Assembly (NCBI GenBank): GCA_900764215.1 | Contig: CAAFNI010000120.1 | Coordinates: forward strand, 1 to 5,362 | DNA: 5,362 nt | Reading direction: 5' to 3' | DNA from: an uncultured Sutterella sp. | GTDB lineage: Bacteria; Pseudomonadota; Gammaproteobacteria; Burkholderiales; Burkholderiaceae_F | Part shown: piece after piece, positions 1 to 5,362 of the stretch | Numbering within the stretch: position 1 is the stretch's first letter | Layout: each line of letters opens with the position of its first letter | Notes under the pieces: model-generated | The model's input: the letters and a program-made list of their open reading frames with translations, nothing else | Told to the model about the DNA's origin: nothing | The model's database searches: none | Position numbers and translations under genes: made by a program

Positions 1-1
1 G

Positions 2-310
2 GGCGCCGCACGCTTTGAGGGCGTCGTCGCCGAAGTCGCCGACGGCCGGGCTGACATCGCCGTCGATCTTCCCGACATGGCCGTTGAGCGCCGCTGGAAC
101 AGCGTGACGTTCTCGCGTCGCGGCATGTGGGCCATGAAGCCCGAAGGCTCGGTCGACGACCGCTTCCTGACGGGCTTCCTGATGCTCGGCCGTCATGCGC
201 TCTACGGCTACCGCTCCATGATCGAATTCCTGCCCGGCCGGGTTCTGCCCGCCGTCCGGGACGCCGTTTTCTCCATGCTGCCGAGGCATCCGGCTGCGAG
301 GAAATCCTGA
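2..310 (+). CDS. bcsA: Cellulose synthase catalytic subunit BcsA, C-terminal fragment (5' end outside window)
   Basis: Only the last 102 residues are present; the frame is open from base 2 to the TGA at 308-310. BcsA is the inner-membrane glycosyltransferase that polymerises UDP-glucose into beta-1,4-glucan, activated by c-di-GMP bound to its C-terminal PilZ domain. The visible part fits the end of the PilZ beta-barrel (the stretch around VTFSRRGMWAM, aligned with the 'TFARADTWALW' region I recall from E. coli BcsA), followed by the conserved post-PilZ helix region with GYRSMIEFLP, matching GYRHLAEFAP in E. coli. The polypeptide ends in a basic tail (PRHPAARKS). The glycosyltransferase motifs (D,D,D,QxxRW) and the RxxxR c-di-GMP motif lie upstream and cannot be checked. 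The identity is reinforced by bcsB starting 23 bases downstream. The ATG at 77 is internal and is not a start. Confidence 0.9.
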   Translation, partial: GAARFEGVVAEVADGRADIAVDLPDMAVERRWNSVTFSRRGMWAMKPEGSVDDRFLTGFLMLGRHALYGYRSMIEFLPGRVLPAVRDAVFSMLPRHPAARKS

Positions 311-333
311 CGGCAAACGCTAATGAGAACAAT

Positions 334-2556
334 ATGAAGCATCCCACACTCATCGGAACCGCCGCGGCGTGCCTCATGGCCGCCGCGTTCGCCGCGCCCG
401 TCTGGAGCGCGCCCGCCGACGGCATGAAGCTGGTCTCTCAGCTTCAGCCCGTCTGGCGCACCGACGTCACGGGCTCGCGCACCGAAGTCGTGCCTCTCAT
501 GAAGCTCGTGCCCGGCGGCAGCGCCGCGGCCGTCAAGCTTACGGGCCTCTCCCGCGTGCAGGCCTTCGACTTCGGCGTTCGCCGCGACGAGGTCGTCTCG
601 GAAGCGACGCTTGACCTGAGCTTTACGCCTTCGCCCGCGCTCGCGCCGTCCGGCTCGCAGCTCAACTTCTATCTCAACGGACGCCTGCAGCGCTCGTTGC
701 CCGTCACGGCGTCTATGGTCGGGCAGCCCTCGCACCTCACGCTCAAGCTTTCGCCCAAGGTGATCGAGTCCGTGAACCAGTTGACGGTGGAGTTCATCGG
801 CCATACGCCGTCCGTCTGCGAAAACCCGGCAGACGCCTCCATATGGCTCGACATCGCCGCCGAAAGCCGCCTTACGCTCGTCAAGCAGCGCGTGCGGCTT
901 GCCAACGATCTCGCGGCCTTCCCGGCCCCCTTCGTCGACACGGCCTCGAACGATCCCGTCGTGCTGCCGATGGTCTTCAGCGGCGCGCCCACTTCGATGC
1001 AAAAGCAGGCGGCGGCCGTGTTGGCGAGCATCGTCGGCCGCACGAGCGACTGGCGCGGCGCCGACTTTCCGGTCTTCTACAACGGCACGCCCGCGGAAGG
1101 CCATTTCGTTGTGTTTGCCACCAACGAGCGCCGTCCGGACTTTCTCCATGATCTGCCCAAGGCCGACGGGCCTATGGTGACCATCGCCGACGCACCTGCG
1201 AGCCTTTCGGGCAAAATGCTCGTCATTCAGGGCCGCAACGACGAGGATCTTCTTGCTGCCGTCCGCGCATTGGGAGTCGAGCGTCCCGTGATGGTGGGAG
1301 AGACCTTCCGCGTCAAGACGGCTGAAGTCCCGCCCGTGCGCGAAGCTTACGACGCGCCGCGCTGGATCAACACCGATGTCGAGATCCCGTTCTCGAAGCT
1401 CATGCAGTACCCGGGTCAGTTGTCCGCCCGAGGGCATGTGATGCCTCCGGTGCAGCTTCCCGTCAAGTTCGCGCCCGATCTCTTCATGGTGGGAGATGCC
1501 GAGCTCGGCATGCAGATCCGCTACCGCTACGCCAAGCCCATGCCTGAGGAGACGGCTCAGCTTCGCACCTTCGTCAACGGGTACCTCGCCGACAGCGACA
1601 CGCTCGCGGGCAAGGACGGCCGGGGCTCGCGCACCGTGCAGCTGCCTGCCTTCTACGGCGCCATTTCGGTCGACGATCCGATGGGGGCCACGCTCACCCA
1701 TTCGACGAGCCTCGGCTTTTCGGTGAGCTACGAGCGCACGATCCAAGGGGGCTCTCAGGACAACTGCCGTTCAGTCTCGCTCATTGGCCATCAGATGGAG
1801 ATCGAACCCACGTCCACGCTGACGGTCAAGGGGCTCTTTCATCATGCCGAGCTTCCCGACCTGAAGCTCTTCACGCGAGCGGGCTACCCCTTCACCAAGT
1901 ACGCCGACCTCTCGCAGACGGCCGTGTTCATCCCGCAGGACGCAAGCAGGAGCGAACTCACGACCATGCTCAACACCTTGGGCCGCATGTCCGCCATGAC
2001 GGGGGCGCCCGCCATGCACGTGCACGTGACGGGCGACATGGCCGATCCCGAACTTTCCAAGCGGGACATTCTGGCCTTTGCGCGATTCCCGGCGCCCGTG
2101 ACCGACATCGACGCCGAGAATGCAGCCCGCATCCAGAGCAAGCTAGTCGAGGTCTTCAAGACAAGGTCGGCTGCCGCGCAGCGCACGGCTGAAGGCGCTT
2201 ATGACAACGGCGTCGCGGCCATCGTCTCCGCCGAGTCGCCGCTTGCGGGCGGCCGCACGCTCGTGGCACTCCTCTCCGAAGGGGCATCGGGCGCAGCGAG
2301 CCTCAATGCCGAACTCGTCAATCCGGCCGGTCTCGGCACGGTGAGCGGATCAGTCTGCGTCGTCAACGCCGCCGGCGTGACGGGCTTCGATGTTGGCGAA
2401 CACTATACGGTGGGCAATCTGCCCTGGTACCACAAGGTCTGGATGACCGTCATCGACCGTCCGGGCGTCCTCGTTGCGGCCGCGCTTCTGAGCGCGCTCT
2501 TCGTGGGCTTCGGCATCTTCCTCTTCATGCGCTATTGGATCAGGAGCCGTTCATAA
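334..2556 (+). CDS. bcsB: Cellulose synthase periplasmic regulatory subunit BcsB
   Basis: Encodes 740 residues, close to other BcsB proteins (E. coli about 779). BcsB is the periplasmic, membrane-anchored partner of BcsA; it is required for synthase activity and guides the glucan outward. The ATG at 334 is chosen because it opens a signal peptide (MKHP, hydrophobic Ala-rich core, likely cut near Ala28 after APA); in-frame ATGs further upstream lie inside bcsA. The layout fits the family: a first carbohydrate-binding-like domain (about 50-185), a first flavodoxin-like domain (about 187-330), a second carbohydrate-binding-like domain (about 340-500) and a second flavodoxin-like domain from about 505. 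Family motifs include CENPADASIWLDI from Cys162 and AELPDLKLF followed by YPFTKYADLSQT (505-529). A single C-terminal membrane helix spans about 711-732, preceded by LPWYHKVW and followed by a basic end, which is the anchor that packs against BcsA. Mature-region cysteines are Cys162, Cys478 and Cys675. The stop overlaps the bcsZ start. Confidence 0.96.
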   Translation: MKHPTLIGTAAACLMAAAFAAPVWSAPADGMKLVSQLQPVWRTDVTGSRTEVVPLMKLVPGGSAAAVKLTGLSRVQAFDFGVRRDEVVSEATLDLSFTPSPALAPSGSQLNFYLNGRLQRSLPVTASMVGQPSHLTLKLSPKVIESVNQLTVEFIGHTPSVCENPADASIWLDIAAESRLTLVKQRVRLANDLAAFPAPFVDTASNDPVVLPMVFSGAPTSMQKQAAAVLASIVGRTSDWRGADFPVFYNGTPAEGHFVVFATNERRPDFLHDLPKADGPMVTIADAPASLSGKMLVIQGRNDEDLLAAVRALGVERPVMVGETFRVKTAEVPPVREAYDAPRWINTDVEIPFSKLMQYPGQLSARGHVMPPVQLPVKFAPDLFMVGDAELGMQIRYRYAKPMPEETAQLRTFVNGYLADSDTLAGKDGRGSRTVQLPAFYGAISVDDPMGATLTHSTSLGFSVSYERTIQGGSQDNCRSVSLIGHQMEIEPTSTLTVKGLFHHAELPDLKLFTRAGYPFTKYADLSQTAVFIPQDASRSELTTMLNTLGRMSAMTGAPAMHVHVTGDMADPELSKRDILAFARFPAPVTDIDAENAARIQSKLVEVFKTRSAAAQRTAEGAYDNGVAAIVSAESPLAGGRTLVALLSEGASGAASLNAELVNPAGLGTVSGSVCVVNAAGVTGFDVGEHYTVGNLPWYHKVWMTVIDRPGVLVAAALLSALFVGFGIFLFMRYWIRSRS
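2542..2546 (+). promoter_or_regulatory. Ribosome binding site of bcsZ, with TAATG stop/start overlap
   Basis: AGGAG lies inside the last codons of bcsB, 9 bases before the ATG at 2556. It decides the bcsZ start in favour of MFKK over the in-frame ATG at 2535, which has no comparable site and would add seven polar residues before the signal peptide. The bcsB TAA and bcsZ ATG share one base (TAATG, 2554-2558), an arrangement that usually gives translational coupling. Confidence 0.8.
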
Positions 2557-3641
2557 TGTTCAAGAAGATGATTCTTTGTGCGGCGATTGCCTGCGCCTTC
2601 TGCACCGCCGGGGCTGCTTCGGCCGGCTGGGCCGTCTGGGATGAGTTCCGCAATGACGCGTTCGACAACGGCCGCGTCGTCGACAAGAGCGATGAGAGAA
2701 AGGTGACCACGAGCGAGGGCCAGTCCTATGCGATGTTCTTTGCGCTCGTCACCAACGACCGCGTCACCTTTGACGGCCTTGCCGCATGGACGGCCGACAA
2801 CCTTTCGGGCGGCGACCTGACGAAGACGCTTCCCGCCTGGCTTTGGGGCCGCGGACGCGGCGACAAATGGGGCGTTCTCGACTCCAACAACGCCACGGAC
2901 TCCGACATGTGGATAGCCTGGTGCTTCCTGGAGGCGGGCCGTCTATGGAAGTCGGAGGACTATACGAAGAAGGGAATGGCGATGCTTGAGCTCCTCAAGA
3001 AGGAAGTCCGCGTCGTCGACAATCTCGGCAGCGTCGTGCTCCCGGGACGCACCGGCTTTGAGGACAACGGCACGGTCAAGCTCAATCCGAGCTACTATCC
3101 GCTCTTTCTCTTCAAGCGTTTTGCACTCGAGGACGCCTATTGGAACGAGGTCTACGAAGGCTCCCTTCGCATGCTCCTGAGGTCTTCGCCCGCAGGCATC
3201 GCGCCCGACTGGGCGCTCTTCGACAAGGGCGGCCGCCTCGTGCCTCCCAACGGCGTCGACTATGAAATCGGCAGCTACAACGCCATCCGCACCTATCTGT
3301 GGGCGGGCATGATGTCGCCCGACGATCCCAACCGCGCGATCCTCATCAAGCACTTCAGCCCGATGGTCGAAGCGACCAAGGCGCTCAACATGCCGCCCGA
3401 GAAGATCCATTCGGTCGACCTGACCGTCAACGACACCGGGCCCTTCGGCTTCGGCGCCTGCCTCATTCCGATGCTCGGCAACGACCGCACGGCGGGTCTT
3501 CTGCGCAGCGTGATCGATGCTCAGAGGCTATCGGGCGACAGCTACTATTCAAGCATGCTCGCGCTCTACGGCCGCGGCTGGGACGAGGGCCGCTTCGCAT
3601 TTGACGCCGACGGGCGGCTGATCTTTCCGAAGGGGCGGTAA
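2556..3641 (+). CDS. bcsZ: Periplasmic cellulase BcsZ, glycoside hydrolase family 8, with Asn at the catalytic-base position
   Basis: Encodes 361 residues (E. coli BcsZ has 368). BcsZ is an inverting endo-beta-1,4-glucanase that acts on nascent cellulose in the periplasm and modulates polymer yield. A Sec signal peptide is clear: FKK, hydrophobic core, cleavage probably after ASA23. Family landmarks follow in order: VTTSEGQSYAM with Glu54, equivalent to the catalytic acid Glu55 of E. coli BcsZ; LPAWLWG (92-98); VLDSNNATDSDMWIAW (107-122) with Asp117 in the substrate-binding GH8 signature; GSVVLPGRTGF (158-168); NPSYYP (177-182); APDW (216-219); GSYNAIRTYLW (239-249). E. coli has SSYDAIR at the last motif, where Asp243 is the catalytic base; here it is Asn242. 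The GH8 signature also differs at three positions (Ser116, Cys123, Phe124). The fold looks intact and the frame is clean, so this is not a pseudogene, but hydrolytic activity is uncertain. Confidence 0.95.
   Translation: MFKKMILCAAIACAFCTAGAASAGWAVWDEFRNDAFDNGRVVDKSDERKVTTSEGQSYAMFFALVTNDRVTFDGLAAWTADNLSGGDLTKTLPAWLWGRGRGDKWGVLDSNNATDSDMWIAWCFLEAGRLWKSEDYTKKGMAMLELLKKEVRVVDNLGSVVLPGRTGFEDNGTVKLNPSYYPLFLFKRFALEDAYWNEVYEGSLRMLLRSSPAGIAPDWALFDKGGRLVPPNGVDYEIGSYNAIRTYLWAGMMSPDDPNRAILIKHFSPMVEATKALNMPPEKIHSVDLTVNDTGPFGFGACLIPMLGNDRTAGLLRSVIDAQRLSGDSYYSSMLALYGRGWDEGRFAFDADGRLIFPKGR
3631..3635 (+). promoter_or_regulatory. Probable ribosome binding site of bcsG
   Basis: AGGGG (within GAAGGGGCGG) sits at the end of bcsZ, 11 bases before the bcsG ATG at 3647. 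It is a moderate match at slightly long spacing. With only 5 bases between the bcsZ stop and the bcsG start, reinitiation after bcsZ may also contribute. Confidence 0.55.
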
Positions 3642-3646
3642 GACGC

Positions 3647-5266
3647 ATGCAGACCATCAATGAAAAGGGATTCGCACCCCGCTTTGCGGGACTCGGCATC
3701 TGGAACGTCTACTTCATCATCGCCTTTGCGCTCGCAGCTTTCGGCTACATTGAGCTCAACCTGCTGGGAAACGCGCTTTTGATGGCTTGGCTGCTGCTGC
3801 CCGTCGGACGGAAGTGGCTTTGCATTCTGCGCGGAACGCTGGGCTTTGCCGCCGCGGCGGTCCTCCTCTATTCGGAGAGCTGGCTTCCCGGGGTTGAGAG
3901 CATTCTCGCCAACAAGGGCGGAATTGCCGGCTTCTCGCTTCTCTACATGGCCGAGTTCGCGCTCGACTTCATCAATGTGGAGATGGTGGGCTGGGGGCTT
4001 CTGGTCTTTCTCGGCTACTTCCTTGTTCGCCGCTACGTGCGCGTGACGTTCTTCACGATCGTCTACTTCCTTGGCGCCGTGACGATGCCGTGGGTGCAGT
4101 CGATTCTGCCCGAGCGAGCGCCCGTCGTCACGGCCGACGCGGGCGGACAGGCGGCCGACGCCGCTGCGCCTGTCAAGGCCGGAGTTGCCGATGCCAAGAC
4201 CGTGGGCGAATGGTACGACGCCTTCCTCGCCTATGAGCGCGATCGCCGCGCCCGCTTTCCTAACGGCCTCTCCGAAAAGGACACGCCGTTTGACATTCTC
4301 CTTCTGAGCATCTGCTCGCTCTCGAACGACGACCTCGCCGTTTCGCAGCTCGATCAGCATCCGCTCTTCAAGGAGTTCAACATACGCTTTGACTCGTTCA
4401 ATGCAGCCACCGCCTACTCGGGTCCCGCGCTCCTGCGCCTTCTCAACGGCGCCTGCGGCCAGCCGTCGCACAATGACCTCTACGGCGAACGGCGCCCCGA
4501 ATGCGAACTGATGACTCGTCTCGGCACGCTCGGCTACTCGCAGCGCCTGCTGATGGATCATTCGGGCGAGTACGACAACTTCCTTCAGTCGATGCGAGAC
4601 AAGGCGGGCGTCACAGCCACGCTCGACAAGGGCAAGTATCCGACCCGTTACATGGGCTTTGACGACGAGGAAATCGCCGACAGTCTGGCGGTGCTTCGTC
4701 ACTGGCAGCGCACGCAGGTGAAGGCCAAGGCCGGACGCACGGCCACGCTCATCAACTTCATCGCGCTCCATGACGGCAACCGCCTGCCGGGTCGCGGCCG
4801 CGCCGAACCCTTCAAGCCGCGCGCCCAGGAGATGTTCGACAACATCCGCACCTTCCTGCGCGAGCTTGAACGCTCCGGCCGCAAAACGATGGTCGTGATC
4901 GTGCCCGAGCACGGCGCAGCCGTCCGAGGGGACAAGATTCAGGTGCCGCGCCTGCGCGACATCCCGACCATGCGCATTTCCCGCGTGCCGGTCATGGTGA
5001 AGTTCACGGGCCTCAAGGGACTGCCCAACGAACCGATCCACGTTACGGGCAACACTAGCTACCTGGCGCTCACGTCGCTCATCGGCAAGACGCTCGAGAC
5101 CGACTACTTCTCCAAGGCGGGCGGCGCCGTTCCGCTCGAAGAACTCGTTCACGACCTGCCGCAGACCAACCCCGTGAGCGAGAACGGCACTGTTCAGACG
5201 CTCGAATACCAGGGCAGGGAATACTTCCGCCAAAACGGCGGCGAGTGGAAGCCTTACGGCGGCTGA
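3647..5266 (+). CDS. bcsG: Cellulose phosphoethanolamine transferase BcsG
   Basis: Encodes 539 residues (E. coli BcsG has 559). BcsG is an inner-membrane enzyme whose periplasmic zinc-dependent domain transfers phosphoethanolamine from phosphatidylethanolamine to cellulose. The N-terminal part has about five hydrophobic segments (roughly 18-37, 40-54, 61-75, 111-127, 133-153) with the family motifs GLGIWNVYF and WLPGVES. An Ala-rich linker (about 155-185) leads to the alkaline-phosphatase-like domain. Active-site residues match E. coli at a near-constant offset: Cys223 in SICSLS (C243), nucleophile Ser258 in TAYSGPA (S278), His375 in ALHDGNR, and Glu421-His422 in VPEHGAAVRGDK (E442-H443). Cys270 and Cys286 keep the spacing of the E. 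coli pair at 290 and 306. The C-terminus (LPQTNPVSENGT, then NGGEWKPY) also matches. The protein therefore looks complete and catalytically competent. It starts 5 bases after bcsZ. In E. coli bcsG sits in a separate bcsEFG operon; here it closes the synthase operon. Confidence 0.95.
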   Translation: MQTINEKGFAPRFAGLGIWNVYFIIAFALAAFGYIELNLLGNALLMAWLLLPVGRKWLCILRGTLGFAAAAVLLYSESWLPGVESILANKGGIAGFSLLYMAEFALDFINVEMVGWGLLVFLGYFLVRRYVRVTFFTIVYFLGAVTMPWVQSILPERAPVVTADAGGQAADAAAPVKAGVADAKTVGEWYDAFLAYERDRRARFPNGLSEKDTPFDILLLSICSLSNDDLAVSQLDQHPLFKEFNIRFDSFNAATAYSGPALLRLLNGACGQPSHNDLYGERRPECELMTRLGTLGYSQRLLMDHSGEYDNFLQSMRDKAGVTATLDKGKYPTRYMGFDDEEIADSLAVLRHWQRTQVKAKAGRTATLINFIALHDGNRLPGRGRAEPFKPRAQEMFDNIRTFLRELERSGRKTMVVIVPEHGAAVRGDKIQVPRLRDIPTMRISRVPVMVKFTGLKGLPNEPIHVTGNTSYLALTSLIGKTLETDYFSKAGGAVPLEELVHDLPQTNPVSENGTVQTLEYQGREYFRQNGGEWKPYGG

Positions 5267-5276
5267 TGCTTCAATG

Positions 5277-5314
5277 AAAAAGCCCGCAGGCACCGACGTG
5301 TCTGCGGGCTTTTT
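5277..5314 (+). terminator. Strong intrinsic terminator of the bcs operon, probably bidirectional
   Basis: The arm AGCCCGCAGGCAC (5281-5293) pairs with GTGTCTGCGGGCT (5298-5310), giving a 13-base-pair stem with one G-T wobble and a CGAC tetraloop. The descending arm runs into TTTTT (5310-5314). AAAA at 5277-5280 mirrors the T-tract, so the structure can also stop transcription arriving from the right. The stem begins 14 bases after the bcsG stop, which marks bcsG as the last gene of the operon. Confidence 0.93.
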
Positions 5315-5327
5315 GCCGGTTGAGGCT

Positions 5328-5362
5328 TCAGCCCAGCAGGAGTGTGCGGTTACCTACTTCAC
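5328..5362 (-). CDS. Possible C-terminal end of a convergent gene, unidentified
   Basis: On the minus strand an open frame enters from the right edge and reads EVGNRTLLLG before a TGA at 5330-5328. The stop falls 13 bases before the terminator hairpin, which has an A-tract on its left side and would serve a minus-strand gene well. Ten codons are too few to identify a protein, and one frame staying open over this length is expected by chance. The other two minus-strand frames contain stops here. The only support is the convergent geometry. Confidence 0.25.
   Translation of the reverse strand, partial: EVGNRTLLLG

Noticed and set aside
127..333. N-terminal extension of bcsB to an ATG at 127
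   Set aside because: It would overlap bcsA by more than 180 bases, gives an Arg/Pro-rich leader, and would bury the clear signal peptide starting at 334.
208..1746. 512-codon open frame on the minus strand opposite bcsA/bcsB
   Set aside because: It spans a gene boundary on the other strand, has a low-complexity Arg/Gly/Ala/His-rich product and no family motif. It is explained by codon bias of bcsB.
2017..2028. Perfect 12-base palindrome CACGTGCACGTG
   Set aside because: It lies inside bcsB and simply encodes an alternating His-Val beta-strand (HVHVT). There is no second copy in the window and no reason to see an operator in mid-gene.
2556..2627. Possible lipoprotein signal in BcsZ (Cys8, Cys13, Cys16 in the leader)
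   Set aside because: None of these cysteines follows a good lipobox, and the hydrophobic core before them is too short. A standard cleavage after ASA23 fits better.
4130..4200. Ala-rich segment in BcsG that might suggest a repeat or insertion
   Set aside because: BcsG proteins normally carry a low-complexity linker between the membrane segments and the catalytic domain; the E. coli linker is similar in character and somewhat longer.
3566..5293. 575-codon open frame on the minus strand opposite bcsG
   Set aside because: It is the antisense shadow of a GC-rich gene with few T/A-containing stop trinucleotides. Its product is Arg/Glu/Ala/Val-rich without a recognisable domain, and it runs into the terminator hairpin, while the opposite strand encodes a complete BcsG with all active-site motifs.

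Overview
The window holds most of a bacterial cellulose synthase (bcs) operon, read entirely on the + strand. From left to right it has the 3' end of bcsA (catalytic subunit, cut by the window edge), complete bcsB (periplasmic subunit), complete bcsZ (family GH8 periplasmic endoglucanase) and complete bcsG (cellulose phosphoethanolamine transferase). The operon closes with a strong intrinsic terminator. The genes are packed tightly: a 23-base gap between bcsA and bcsB, a one-base TAATG overlap between bcsB and bcsZ, a 5-base gap between bcsZ and bcsG, and a terminator stem starting about 10 bases after the bcsG stop. No promoter is visible inside, so this looks like one polycistronic message.

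The DNA is GC-rich with strong G/C preference at third codon positions, which also creates long meaningless open frames on the opposite strand. The proteins resemble the Bcs proteins of Pseudomonadota, and the presence of bcsG points to a beta- or gammaproteobacterium. A Burkholderiales member (for instance a Sutterella-like gut betaproteobacterium) is my best guess, but the sequence alone does not settle this.

How the genes work together (family knowledge): BcsA polymerises UDP-glucose at the inner membrane under c-di-GMP control through its PilZ domain. BcsB completes the translocon and guides the glucan through the periplasm. BcsZ trims or edits periplasmic glucan. BcsG transfers phosphoethanolamine from phospholipid to glucose C6 hydroxyls. 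The expected product is phosphoethanolamine-modified cellulose as a biofilm matrix polymer.

Two points stand out. First, BcsZ keeps the catalytic acid (Glu54) but has Asn242 where the E. coli enzyme has the catalytic base Asp243; its GH8 signature also departs from consensus. Second, the operon order A-B-Z-G ends without bcsC, bcsE or bcsF, so the outer-membrane exporter and the BcsG-activating partners must be encoded upstream, elsewhere, or be absent. The last 48 bases after the terminator may hold the tail of a convergent gene, weakly supported.
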